Shown: positions 46,570 to 58,191, numbered from the stretch's first letter. The stretch: DNA of 64,000 bases from Rhizophagus clarus (GCA_015698045.1 BLAL01000189.1:186001-250000), one strand, 5' to 3'. Translations and numbers: made by a program. The notes: a model not told the origin generated them from the sequence alone.

Positions 46570-48190
46570 TAAAGACGTTGAAGCTGTATGCGTTTATTAA
46601 TGAAGGATTATATAGTAACCTGCTAATACAATAAACCATATTTTCAACCCAAAGATCAGTCTAATCAGCCACCCAACTATTAACATAACTATATTATAAG
46701 CGATAAAAGAAAATATGAAAAAAAAAAAATTATGCTACAACTGGATGAAATTCTAAGCTACAAAATAAAAATTTACTCTAAGTTTATAAATAACCTGCAA
46801 CTATAAGCCCTAATATCTCTTGAATTTTAACAATTTCTGCATATAGTTGTCTTTTAGAGATCTTGGGGCTGTCACGATTATTTCACTTCAGTTTGGATCA
46901 TGATAAAGTGGAAGACAAAATTGCCTGCTAATTAGTATGCAAGTTCTTCAACTGCGAGCTTCTTAATTAAATCCTATTGGATTCAGATGCTGGAGTGTAT
47001 TGCAATTTTGTAGAGAAAAAATCTTTCATGAAAACCTATGCTTTCTTGGATCACTTAGTTAAAATTGGGTGAAGTTCTGTTTCTTCTTCTTGTTAAGGAC
47101 GGATAACAGCAGGTGTTTTCACTAAGACATATTAATATCAAACCAAAGAGTCAAACTATTAATACACTTATGTAAGTGATCTCAAGATTCAAAATAGCTA
47201 ATAATCTTATGTTTTCTATCTGTAAATTTAATTTTCTTGCTTCATGTTGGAATTCTACCAAAGAGGCTGTCATCATAGATGTGGGAAGATTGAAGATAAC
47301 AGCCTAAAATCGCTCTCATTCTTTTTGTTCTTTGAGTGATCATGATGCAGAAAACTATCTAATGAGAGTACTAGTGAGGGGAGTTATCTATTGTGATTTG
47401 TATTTCCTAAAAAATTCAGAAATAACCAATTTACATCAAACAGTCATGTATTTGTGCTGATGCTTGATACTAATCGATATAACATTTTTCCAGATGAATA
47501 GGTGGTTTAAAAGTATATAATTATCACATTTTACCAGTATATTATATATAAGGATATCTTGAATGAAAGCGCATCCAGAAGGTACTTGATATTTGGTGAT
47601 TATATGAGTCACATTTTTTTCTTGTATTTTTTGCTTCTTTTCATTACCCGATGAGTCTGGTATAGATACTGAAGAAGTAATAACCTTATTGTTAGTCGAG
47701 TCCTTAGGCAGAAAAGGTGGCAGATATAAAGAAGAAATGTTTTAAGCAGGTTTCTCGTTCCATGAATTTGCAAAGTTTGGGTCTATGATAGGAATTTTCT
47801 TATTTTTATTTTTCTTCTTGCCTTTATCTTTAGAAATCAATTCAGCATGTGTTAATGGAGTGACAGGATTTGATTGGTACTGTGCAGATGATGAAATATC
47901 TATATCCATCTCCTGTGTAATGACCAATTTTAGGGTATATGACGTGTTGTTTATATTCTTATTTTTTAGAGGCTTTAGCTTTTAGGGGTACATAGACCTA
48001 GCGGTAGCGAAAGCTGAGTAAAGGTGAGAATAAATAATGGTCTTTATCTCATCATTGAGCTTATGTTGTGTGGCCTGTGTTATAAACAGTTTTAATTCTT
48101 CAGTTTTTCAAATAATTCTTACTGTCTTAGCTTTTGTAGCTCATTAACTTCAGATTTTTGATTAAAATATACAGGTTTATAGCATGAGAG
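46570..48190 (-). pseudogene. Decayed protein gene of unrecognised family (Lys/Asp-rich N-terminal fragment readable)
   Basis: On the minus strand one frame can be read from about 48085 to 47742 with a single stop: ATQHKLNDEIKTIIYSHLYS, then KLVITQEMDIDISSSAQYQ, then LISKDKGKKKNKNKKIPIID. Downstream to 46570 base composition stays higher in GC than the surroundings, and fragments such as IQESIGFHERFF and LVLSLDSFLHHDHS can be read in shifting frames. It is repeat-like in character; a retroelement accessory protein is one possibility, but I do not recognise a domain. No function is assigned. Confidence 0.45.
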
Positions 48191-48277
48191 TTGTTGAAAG
48201 AGTTAAAAATAAATTTATAAAATGTGTTACAAACTCATCATATGTGTTATATTTCTTGTGTAGAAGTCATGACTATA

Positions 48278-48434
48278 TGGGGTCTTTGTAATAAAAAGGT
48301 ACGAAACTCAAAAAAAAATAAAAATTTAATTAATATTATATCTACACTTATTTTAGTATAAAAAACATAATTAGTATATAAAGTAAATTTAAAAATTTTT
48401 TTGAGTTTCGTACCTTTCTATTGCAAAGATCCCA
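48278..48434. mobile_element. TGGGG-family MITE, copy 3
   Basis: TGGGGTCTTTGTAATAAAAA with the inverse TGGGATCTTTGCAATAGAAA at the right end; TA on both sides (48276-48277, 48435-48436). It is 157 bp, the same length as copy 1. The interior is closest to copy 2. Confidence 0.85.
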
Positions 48435-48436
48435 TA

Positions 48437-48809
48437 TGTATTTTGGTTTTAAAAAATACGTTGAAAATAAAAACTTTTTGAAAAAATTTTTTGCAGAATT
48501 TTGGTTCAGCATGTTAGCAGAAAAAGTTCAAAAGTTTTTGACTATATAAAAATATCAGAATTATAATTTTAGATATTTTTAAATATAAAAATTTTAAACT
48601 ATAATTTAAGTATTTTTTTATATTAAAATATACTTGCAAAAACTATTGAGTAATAAAAATTAAAGTATTAAGAATACTTTTAATAATATTTTTATTTTAA
48701 TTTATTATTTTTTTAATTTTGTTATTATTATGTTAATATTATAGTTTTAATTTTTTTTTATTTTTATAATTAGAAATTTATTTATTATATTGAATCTTGC
48801 TAATTTGCT
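48437..48809. other. AT-rich spacer
   Basis: Remnants of ATATCAGAATTATAATTTTA minisatellite words; no gene. Confidence 0.5.
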
Positions 48810-50432
48810 CCCTAGGTGAAATAACCCAGGTGATTTCACCTGTAAATAATTTGCCAAAATTCAGGTGATTTACACGTATAAAAAATTTTACCCCAGTGAT
48901 TTCACTCATAATTAATTTATGAAATTTGATTGGCTAAAATTTACAATATTACGCATGTAAAAAAATCTAATCGGCTAATTTTTATTTGAAAATTTCTGTT
49001 AAATAATTAATCTGACTACAAAAATAATAAAATTTATTTATATATTAAACTATGACTTTATTTATTTAAATACTGTTTATCAAAGTACAATTATTTATCT
49101 TTAATGTAACTAGTAATGATAATGATATAAAAAAAAGTCTAACAATAATGGTAAAAAGAGAGAAAAAACGGAAATAATAAAAAAGAATCATTAGAAACAA
49201 AAAAAAAACCAATGGGATGAAATGGTGACATAAAGTATAATTGGAGACAAAGAAAATGATAGGGAACAAAAGAGATAACAGAAAAAGAAAAGATAGTGAA
49301 AAGACAAGGAAAAGGACGTGAAAATAAAAAAGAATAGGATTGAAAACAAAAGGAAATAGGGACAAAGTGAAAGGGGACAAAAACGAAAATAAAAAGATAA
49401 TGAGAGGGGACAAAAAACAAAAGGATAACGAGAAGATGACGAAGAAAAGATGATGAGGGTAAAACGATGATGAAAGTGAAACGATGATGAGGATAAAATG
49501 ATGATGAAAGTGAAACGATGATGAGGGTAAAACGATGATGAAGGTGAAATGATAATGAGGGTAAAATGATGACGAGGATGAAACGGTGATGAGGACGAAA
49601 TAATCATGAGAATGAAATGATAATAAGGACAAAATGGTAATGAGAACGAAAAAAAGAAAGGGAGTGAAAATGAAAAGAAAAGGGAAACAAATTAACAAAA
49701 AGACAAACCATAAAAGAAGAAAAAATAGAGTTAGTAAATTGAAATATGAAAACAAATTTGAATAAAAATATAGAAAAGAAAAAACCGCCATACCTTCCTT
49801 GTTCGCAAAACTAAAACTTAAAAAAAGAAAAGAATTAGAAACAAAAAAACAAAAAAGAGGAAAAAAAAAGAAGTAATATACTTTAATGCAAAACTGGAAG
49901 AAATTAAAGACCTAAAAAGAGAAGAGAAATAAGAAATGAAAAGAAAAATGAAAACAAAAAAGAAGGAAGAATGAAAAAATGACACTTTTTTGGCGTAAAA
50001 CTGAAAGAGCTTAAAAGACCTAAAAGAAGAAGAAAGAAATTAGAAACAAGAAAGAAAAATGAAAACAAAAGAAGGAAAAAAAGAATATACCTACATACTT
50101 TCGATCAAGTAAAGGGAAGTGAAAGGGATGAAAAAAAGAAAGGGAGTGAAAAGAAACGAAAAAAAAAAGGGGGAGTGAAGAAACAAAAAAAAATGAAGGG
50201 AAGTGAAAAGGAACGAAAAAAATAAAGAGGGAGCGAAAAAAAAATGGTGTGGAGTGAAAAAAAATGAAAAAACAAGGAAATGAAAGTAATAATGGAAATA
50301 AAAGAACCACTTGGTGCGAAAAAAAAATAAAAAAAAAAACTGCAAAAATTAATTGGGTTAAATCACCTATATCGAAATAATTAAATTATAAAAATCGATC
50401 AGATGATATCACCCGAGTTATATCATCTCCGG
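48810..50432 (-). mobile_element. TIR element with terminal hairpins and purine-rich tandem core
   Basis: The left terminus contains the hairpin GGTGAAAT..ATTTCACC (48815-48840). The right has GATGATAT..ATATCATC (50402-50427). Outer ends CCCTAGGTGAAATAACCC and CCGGAGATGATATAACTC are imperfect inverses. The interior 49430-49640 is a tandem array of GATGATGAGGGTAAAAC/GATGATGAAAGTGAAAC words. 49800-50100 holds, on the minus strand, segments bounded by CTTTTTAG and AAAG (GTCTTTAATTTCTTCC; GTCTTTTAAGCTCTTTC) that match the style at 1-200. The phenylalanine-rich minus-strand open frames are low-complexity read-through. No target duplication was found. Confidence 0.65.
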
Positions 50433-51471
50433 TTAAAATTAGTTATAATCTATTATATTAATATATTAATAATTTTATTTTTTATTTTTAATAATTAATT
50501 TATCCTTTAATAATTTGTTAATAGATATTTGAATTAATTTAATTATTAAAAGTACTTCATATAAATTAGAAAAATTCTTGTAATTTTATTTTTATTTAAT
50601 AAATATTTGTATATTTTCAACATCAAAAAAAAAAGGTATTTTTTTATATTTTATTATATAAAATACTAAAATTATTATATATTTTTATATAAAAATACTA
50701 GAATTATAATTTTAACATTTTTTTATATTTTATGATATAAAAGCATCAAAATTATAATTAGTTTTGATATTTTTTTTTATGATTTTATATATTAAAATAC
50801 TAAACTATAGTTTTAAAATTTTTTGTATTTCTATATATAAAAATATTGAAATTATAATTTAGTATTTTTTTTTTTTGCATTTTTATATAGAAACTATTAT
50901 AGCAAAAGATAATGATATCTATTTTGAATTTCATTATTTTTTTTACAATTATCTTAATATAGTGTTAAAAGTCTATATTTGATAATATTCAGAAATTGTT
51001 TCAGATTTTTTATTTGTTATATAAATAATGAATAGTTAATAGAAATTTGTGATTTTATAAGTAAAACAAGTCAATTAAATATGAGCATGAATATAAAAGA
51101 AATTTTTTAAAAAAAAAGAAAATCAACTTTGAAAATAGAAAAATAATGGATTGAATTCAAATTTTTAGGTTAATTTTAACAGATATTGAGTTTAAAAATA
51201 AAAATTTCAGTCTAAATTATAAAAATTGACTAATAAAATTGCATTTATGTAATTTTTTTTATTTTAAAAATAGGCTGATTATATAAAACATATGGGCTGA
51301 TTTGACCACCTTTAATTAAAATATTGATTTTGTTACATTTTTATTATACAAAATACTATACAATATACAGTAAATTGAGGGTGAGTATTAAAAAATTTTA
51401 TTTAATGTTATTATACTATAATTTGGTAAATATTTCTTTTAAATTAATATAAATTTTAGCATTTACTATAT
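50433..51471. other. AT-rich DNA, no gene
   Basis: Minisatellite remnants (AAAATACTAAAATTATAATT) at 50620-50900, otherwise simple AT sequence. Confidence 0.5.
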
Positions 51472-51785
51472 ATGTTAAAAATTCGTATCTCAACTTTAAA
51501 CGTAAATATCTCCAGATCCAATGATCCAATCGGCAAGCTCTTTTTTCGCTTATATAGTCCAGATCAAGGGCTTTCCAAAGAGCCTAAATTTTAAAAAACT
51601 CCCAAGATATTTGCATTTAAACATGTTAAAAAATTCATTCCTCAACTTTAAACGTAAATATCTCCGGATCTAATGATCCAATCGGCAAGCTTTTTTTTGT
51701 CTATAAAGTCCAGAACAAGGGCTTTCCAACAAGCCTAAAATTATAGAAAACAGATCAGTGAATCTTGATATATTTGTGTTTAAAG
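51472..51785. repeat. Two-copy tandem repeat of ~150 bp
   Basis: Copies start at 51472 and 51622 with ATGTTAAAAA. Both contain CTCAACTTTAAACGTAAATA, then CCAATGATCCAATCGGCAAG (second copy TAATGATCC), then AGGGCTTTCCAA, and end in AAGATATTTGCATTTAAA or a variant. It is less AT-rich than the surroundings. Origin unknown. Confidence 0.8.
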
Positions 51786-52566
51786 ATAGTAATACAAACT
51801 CTGACATAAAATAATTATTTTATTGTTTAAAAATATCTATTATAATACCATCTTTTATATAATGTTTTTATTACACTTTCATAAATATTTATAGCTACTA
51901 AGACTATATAAATTTTTATTTTACTTTATATTTTATTAAAATATACTTACTTTTTAATAATATATGTTAAAAATTCCATATATATGAGAAATGGGTTTTT
52001 TATTAGTGAAATGGGTTTTTTCACGTCTCTTTTACATTTAATAATTTAAGTTTTGCAAATATAAATTTTTGTTCAACTTATTATTTAATCAAGTGATCAT
52101 CAATCAGATGATTTTTTGGTATTACAAAACAATTTTGAGTAATGAAAACTGTGAAAATTAATTTAATAACTTTTTTTAATGCAGAGTGAACAAATCAGCC
52201 CATATAAATCATCTAATTTTAAATACTTATAACTTTTTATATAAATGTTTTTTTGAAAATTTGATCAATAATTTAATAGTATTTGTCTTGAAAAATAAAG
52301 TTATCAGTTTATTTTTTTTAAAACTTTATTTTTTTAAAATGCTGAAAAATTTATAAGTACTCCAATTTTATTATTGAGTATAAACTTCCAGTACTATATT
52401 TAATAAATTAATTTTTATAAATTTTTTTTTATTTTATAGCTTTAATTAAATTCTATAAAATAAAAAAAATTTTATTGCAATTGAATTATTAAATATTAAG
52501 ATAATTATAAAAAAATTATAAAATCTTAAAATGTAAACTACTACTTTTTATTATAGTAATTTTTAT
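51786..52566. other. AT-rich DNA, no gene
   Basis: Simple AT sequence; a short direct repeat GAAATGGGTTTTT occurs twice at about 51987-52020. Nothing else supported. Confidence 0.5.
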
Positions 52567-53767
52567 TATAGATGCTACCTAAATTATTTTAAGTAAATCC
52601 TAAATTAATTTATACATTTACCTGTCATAATTCTTAAATTCCAAATGTACAAATTGTAAAATTTATATATATAATTTGTAAATTAATTTGGATTTGTATA
52701 TTTGGGCTAGGATCTTGAAATATATATATAGGGATCAGATCAGCAATTGTGTCGCTATCATAGAGAAATTTTACAAAGGTAGATTCTTATTTGTATACAA
52801 TCTGATGGTTTTTTTAGCTAAGGTAAGGTTATTAAGTTATATATTTTTAACAGGTTTTTTTTTATGTAAGGGAGTTGATATGCATATTTTTAGTTTAAAT
52901 TTGATCAATCATATATAATATACATAATATTTAACAAAAACTTCAGATTTCAGTAAGTTATGTTTATTTTTTAATTTATTTCTTTTCATGAATAGTTTCT
53001 AATGATTATTTTTTGAGAACTATTTAGCTCTATGGATATGAAATTTTGGTAAATATTTTAAATCAACATTTTTCTTATTTCTGTATCTCATTTTTAACTA
53101 ACAGTTCTTTACTTTATTTTTTTAGGCAGCTTTTCAGTTTCTTGGACATGTGAAATTTTGGTAAATTGGTTATTTCAAGTTTTATTTTTGTTTTTTTAAT
53201 AAACTTTACTAATAGATCATTTTTTCATTATATAAATAGGAGTTTAGACAGCGCTTTAGATGGGATTTCAGGTAGTTTTTTTCTTTTATTTCTTTAATGA
53301 TTTTTTTTTAGTTTTTCTTTAGTTTTTTAATAAAGCTTTAGATTTAGTTTTTTTTTATTTGTAGGTTGACAAGTCTTTGAATATCTTTAAGTGAAGATAA
53401 TTTATTTTTTGTCTTTTTTTTAACTTTCTTAATAAAATAAATATTAAGTACAATTTTTTGTTTTTTAGTTGATAAACAGATCTCTAGGTATGGTATTTTA
53501 ACAAATATATTTTTTTAATTTAGGTTTCTTCATTCTTTTGTTTACTAACAGTTTGTTATTTCAGATTTTTTTTAAACAATTTTATTTTTTGAAAGGAAAT
53601 CCAGTAATAGAAAATTTTGGTGACAAAAGATGCAAAAATGGTAAATTCTTTTGCAAAACTTTATTGTATATTTTATTTTGCAATTCAAAATTTTTTTACC
53701 TTTTTTTTTGTAGAATTTATATAAGTCAAATGAAAAAAAATTGGAATTTGCTTTATTTTAATATGCT

Positions 53768-53945
53768 CTTACTGATTTTTATGTAATTCTGCCAATTTTT
53801 ATATAATTCTGCCAATTTTTATGTAATTCTGCCAATTTTATATAATTCTACCAATTTTATATAATTCTGCCAATTTTTGTATAATTTTGCTGATTTTTAT
53901 ATAATTCTGCCAATTTTTGTATAACTCTGCTAATTTTTCAATCAA
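53768..53945. repeat. ~20-bp tandem repeat (ATATAATTCTGCCAATTTTT), about nine copies
   Basis: Units read TTTTTATATAATTCTGCCAA with T/C and G/A variants, from 53768 to 53945, within the 5.4-kb element. Confidence 0.85.
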
Positions 53946-54299
53946 AAATGATTGTCTTTAATTGGCTGGCTATATAATTACATCATTTGTTTATTGATTT
54001 ATTAATAATTTTTTTTTATTTTTGCTTCATTTTTTTCCTTCTGCTCATTTACAAATAAAAAAAAATAACTGTTGGAATGCATTTCTTTAAATAAAAAAAT
54101 AAACAAACAAAAAATTGGTACACACCACTGAAATATTGTTATCCAAAGAAGCCATCAAGCAAAACCTATAAATAAAGAAAAAATATATACAAATATTAAT
54201 AAACGTCTCCATAAATAAAAAAGATATACCTTAAACATCAGAATGTTGCAGTTTTAAGCGAAAACTATAAAGAAACATTAGAACGTTTCTAAAATAATT

Positions 54300-55795
54300 T
54301 AGTTTTCAAAATGTCGTAGTCTTTTTAGTCTTTAGGTAAGTTTTAAACAAACTTTTTTTTTCTTTTTTTATGTAAGTTTCAAATTTTTGAATTTCTTTTC
54401 TTTCTTTTTTTAGGAAATGTTTTATTAACATTTTCATTTTTTTGTAAGTTCCAGTCTTGGATGATAGGCGTAATTAATGTAAGTTTCAAAATTTTCAAAA
54501 CTTTTTTTTTAGGAAACATTTTACTAACATTTCCATCTTTTTTTTAATTTAAAAAAATAAATTTTTTCTATTGATTTAAATAGATGAACATTTTTTTATT
54601 TAATTTAAAAAACAAATTTTTTTTTATTTAATTTAAAAAAAAATTTTTTAGCTTTATTGTAAAAATGGCGAGTTTTGTGTTAAAGAAACATTTTAATGTT
54701 TCTTTCTTTTCTCCATTTTTATAGAATACAGCCTTGAAGACTTCAGAAAATTGAATTAACAATAGGTTTTATTATTAATAGTTTTAGAAATATACCAATA
54801 TCCCTTTTTTTTCTTCTTGAATGATGGGCGTAATTAATGTAAATTTTGAAGTTTTTAAAACTTTATTTTTTCTTTTTTTTTAAGAAATGTTTACTAATGT
54901 TTTCATCTTTTTTTTTATAGCTTTCAGTTTTTGATTCTTGGACTATAAGTGTAATTAATGTAAGTTTCGATTTTTAAAACTTTATTTTTCTTTTTTTTTT
55001 AGGAAACATTTATTAACATTTACATCTTTTTTTTTGTAGCTTCCTGTCTTCAATTCTTGGACAATGACCATGGGCATAATGAATGTAAGTTTCAAAATTT
55101 TTGAAACTTTTTTCTCTTTTTTTTTAGGAAATGTTTTATTAACGTTTCTGTCTTTTTTGTAGCTTCTGGACTTTGATTCTTGGATGATGGACGTAATGAA
55201 TATAAGTTTCAAATTTTTGAAACTTTATTTTTCTTTTTTTTTAAAAAACGTTTTACTAATGTTTCCATCTTTTTTTTGTAGCTTCCTGTCTTCAATTCTT
55301 GGATGATAGCTGTGGGCATAATAAATGTAAGTTTCAAAATTTTTGAAACTTTTTTCTCCTTTTTTTAAGAAATGTTTTACTAACATTTCTGTCTTTTTTT
55401 TTATAGCTTTTGGTCTTTGATTCTTGAACAATAGACGTAATAAATGTAAGTTTCAAATTTTCAAAATTTTATTTTTCTTTTTTTTTTTAGGAAACATTTT
55501 ACTAATGTTTCCATCTTTTTTTTGTAACTTCCTGTCTTTGATTCTTGGATGATGGTCATGAGCGTAATGAATATAAGTTTCAAAATTTTTGAAACTTTTT
55601 TCTTCTTTTTTTAGGAAATATTTTACTAATGTTTCCATCTTTTTTTTTTGTAGCTTCCAGTTTTTGATTCTTGGACGATGGACGTAATGAATGTAAATTT
55701 TGAATTTTTAAAACTTTACTTTTCTTTTTTTTTAGGAAACGTTTTTACTAATGAATCCATCTTTTTTTTGCAGATTCTGATCAGATGTTTTTAGT
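54300..55795 (+). repeat. Higher-order tandem array of ~120-bp exon/intron-like units
   Basis: About nine units lie near 54450, 54810, 54930, 55040, 55160, 55280, 55405, 55525 and 55655. Each has TTTTTTTGTAG, a core such as CTTCCTGTCTTCAATTCTTG ending GTAATGAAT, then GTAAGTTTCAAA with its inverse TTTGAAACTT, a T-run ending TTTTTTAG, and GAAACGTTTTACTAATGTTTC. From 55040, longer cores containing ATGGGCATAAT or a variant alternate with shorter ones, giving a dimeric period of about 240 bp. The GTAAGT sits inside the AAGTTTCAAA/TTTGAAACTT hairpin, and the GAAAC..GTTTC piece is a second hairpin. Confidence 0.85.
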
Positions 55796-55797
55796 AA

Positions 55798-56590
55798 TTG
55801 GGCTTCTTTACAAGTATGTTTCTTTTTATTTTATTTTATTTTTTTATGATTGATTACATTTCATTATTTACTAACTTTTCTTTCATTTTTTCATTTATTC
55901 TCTTTGTTTCTTTTTATTTGTTTTCCATTCTTTTCATCTTCCTTCAATTCTTTTTGGATATTCACATTTCTCTTTCATTTCTTCCTCTTTTTTTTCTTTT
56001 TTTTACATTTTTTCTTCTATTTTTTTTTGATTATTACATTTCACCCTCTTTTTCGTTTTATCACTTTACATTTGCCCTCATTTTTGCTTTATTCCTTTAT
56101 GTTTCAACTCCTTTTCACTTATCCCTTTACGTTCCTCCTCTTTTCATTTTATTTTTTATATTTTCCTTCCTTTTTATTTCATCCTTTATGCTTCCCTCTT
56201 CTTTTCATTTTATTCCTTCTCCTTTTTGTTTCATTTCCTCTTTTTTTTGTTCTTTTATATTTCCTTTCTTTCTTTTTGTTCCTTTACGTTTCCCCTTCTT
56301 TTTTTTTGTTTCTTTACATTTTCCTTTTTTTCTTTCTGTTTCTTTTTGTTTTCCTATTATTCTTTTTGTTTATTTTTACTTTCCTCTCTATTCTTTTCTT
56401 TTCATCCACCTTTTGGTTTACTTTGTATTCTTTTCATTTTTTTTTTGTTTCCTCTTACTTCTTTTCATTTCCCCCCATTTCTTTTATTTCATTTTTTTTC
56501 TTTATTATTATTCCTATTTTTAACACATTTCTTTACTTTGATTCATTTTTTTACTTTCATTATAGATTTTTTTTTTTTAGATTAATTTTC
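55798..56590 (+). repeat. Pyrimidine-rich tandem block
   Basis: Reiterated TTTCATTTTATTCCTTT / TTTCCTTTTTTTCTTTTTG words, about 20-25 bp, over nearly 800 bp. All three forward frames are open for long stretches (241, 248 and 119 residues of Phe/Leu/Ser), which is what T/C-only sequence gives; it is not a gene. Confidence 0.8.
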
Positions 56591-57428
56591 TATTAAATAA
56601 AAAAGGTAAAGAATAGTAAAAAGGAATAAATAAAATAAAAAAAAAATGAAAATAAATTCTTATTTTTTAATTACTAATAAAACATGTAAATTTTTAAATT
56701 AAATTACTTTGAATAAAATTTTTTGAGAAAAAATAAATTTTTGCATGTATTATACTTCATAAATATAAATAAAATAATTTGGTTGAATTTGTATGCACTA
56801 TTTAAAATCAGAGTGCCGATTTTCATGCACTATTTAAAAATAGGAATGCCAATTTTTTGGCACAAATTGGCAATGTCATTTATGAACAATTCACGCTATA
56901 AAATTGGCAACAAAAAACCACAAATCAGACAAATATATCCAAAAATCAGATAAAAATCAGACTGCCAATTTTTGAAGATTTTTTTTTATTTGACCTGTAT
57001 TACATAAGGTATTAATTAAGAATGCTTGATTCAGAAATAAATTTACTTTAACAGAAATGATGTATTTTTGTATTAATTGTTATTAAAAAATGATTTATAA
57101 ATGATACAATAATAAAAATTATGCTATTTAATAATAAAATATTAGTGATAAATAATTTAATACCATGATTAATCAGATCAAATTGATTAATAACTTTATA
57201 AATAATTGATTAATCAATTAGCAAAAGATTCAGACCCCTAAATTATAATGGTATATCAAAAAATAAAATAAAATAAAAGATTCATATATACAGTATGTAA
57301 AAAAATTTTACCCAATATTTTTACTACTTGCTTGTATACATCATTAAAATGACAAATAAAGACAAATGCTTTATCAGTCAAGAGATATATATATACAGTA
57401 TAATTAAAAATCAGAAAATTACTGTATA

Positions 57429-58000
57429 TTACGGGCCACAGTACTTCAGGTATCTTGCAAATTTTAGGGGTTTTGGCCTGTACCCAGGGGTACTGTACAC
57501 GGTGGATACTATATATAGGGGGATACAGGATTTTTAAAATACCTGGGGTACATGCTATGTATAATACCCGGGTTTAATTAGATTGGCGAAACGTAAAAAA
57601 AATGCTGAAACTGATTGTTCTGGCGTTTTTATATGTAAAGTAAAAAAAAATGCCAAAACTGATTGTTCCAGCATTTTTTTATATATAAAAACGCAAAAAA
57701 AACGCTAAAACTGACTGTTCTGGCGTTTTTATATATATAAAAATGCAAAAAAAAATGCCAAAACTGACTGTTCTGGCGTTTTTTATATGTAAAGTAAAAA
57801 AACCGCTGAAACTAATTGTTCCGGCGTTTTTATATATCTGGAATATACATTATATATTGATCTAGTATTATACCCCAGGTATTTTACAAAATTTTAAGCT
57901 TTAAATTGGAATTCTCTATATAAAGTACCCGGGTACTTTAAAATTCTCGCAAATTTCTTGAGGGGGGTACTATACATAGGGGGGGTACTGTGGCCCGTGA
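57429..58000. mobile_element. TA-flanked TIR element (TTACGGGCCACAGTAC), nested in the 5.4-kb element
   Basis: The left end TTACGGGCCACAGTACTTC and the right inverse TCACGGGCCACAGTACCCCC have TA on both sides (57427-57428, 58001-58002). Total 572 bp. The subterminal GGGTACTGTACAC/GTACCCGGGTAC words are unusually GC-rich for the window. The middle 57595-57840 is the palindromic minisatellite (AAACTGATTGTTCTGGCGTT). Confidence 0.75.
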
Positions 58001-58191
58001 TATATGGTAGTTTGCATATTTTTTCTGATTTTCTGATATCGTGTGCTAATTTTACATACTGACCTTATAGAATATTCTTGTATACAGTACTTAGTAAAAA
58101 ATTAAAAATCATCTGACCCCTATATGTATATTTCAGAGTCCTTTTGAGCTACTATAATCCCAAATTATTTTAGATTTGAATGGCATCTATA

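Larger units (their letters stand above)
52709..58142 (+). mobile_element. 5.4-kb TIR element with exon/intron-like interior
   Basis: The left end AGGATCTTGAAATATATATA then TAGGGATCAGAT, and the right inverse AGGACTCTGAAATATACATA then TAGGGGTCAGAT, form TIRs of about 32 bp. Direct repeats TTTGGGCT (52701-52708) and TTTGAGCT (58143-58150) flank it; the second lies in the host MITE and fits an 8-bp duplication. 52740-53560 holds several segments bounded by TTTTTTAG and GTAA/GTAG (for instance GCAGCTTTTCAGTTTCTTGG ending before GGTAAATTGG). Then follow a 20-bp tandem, a higher-order array, a pyrimidine-rich block and a nested TA element. No transposase is recognisable. Confidence 0.75.
52567..58191. 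mobile_element. TATAGATGC-family MITE, second copy, split by a 5.4-kb insertion
   Basis: The left part 52567-52708 and right part 58143-58191 together rebuild the 184-bp MITE seen intact at 30753-30936 (TATAGATGCTACC end, TATAGATGCCATTC inverse end). Outside flanks ATTTTTAT (52559-52566) and GTTCTTAT (58192-58199) match at 6 of 8 positions, both differences being transitions. Confidence 0.8.

Noticed and set aside
49066..50345. Minus-strand Phe/Leu/Ser-rich open frames of 84-241 residues
   Set aside because: Several frames are open at once in purine/pyrimidine-biased tandem repeats of the TIR element; not protein-like.
53768..53945. CRISPR-like spacing of a 20-bp repeat
   Set aside because: Units are directly tandem without unique spacers and the genome is eukaryotic.
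54982..55638. Minus-strand Lys-rich frames repeating SFKNFETYI
   Set aside because: Antisense read-through of the ~120-bp higher-order array; frame changes between units.
55798..56596. Three overlapping 119-248 residue forward frames with apparent transmembrane character
   Set aside because: T/C-only sequence lacks stop codons in all frames; it is a simple repeat block.
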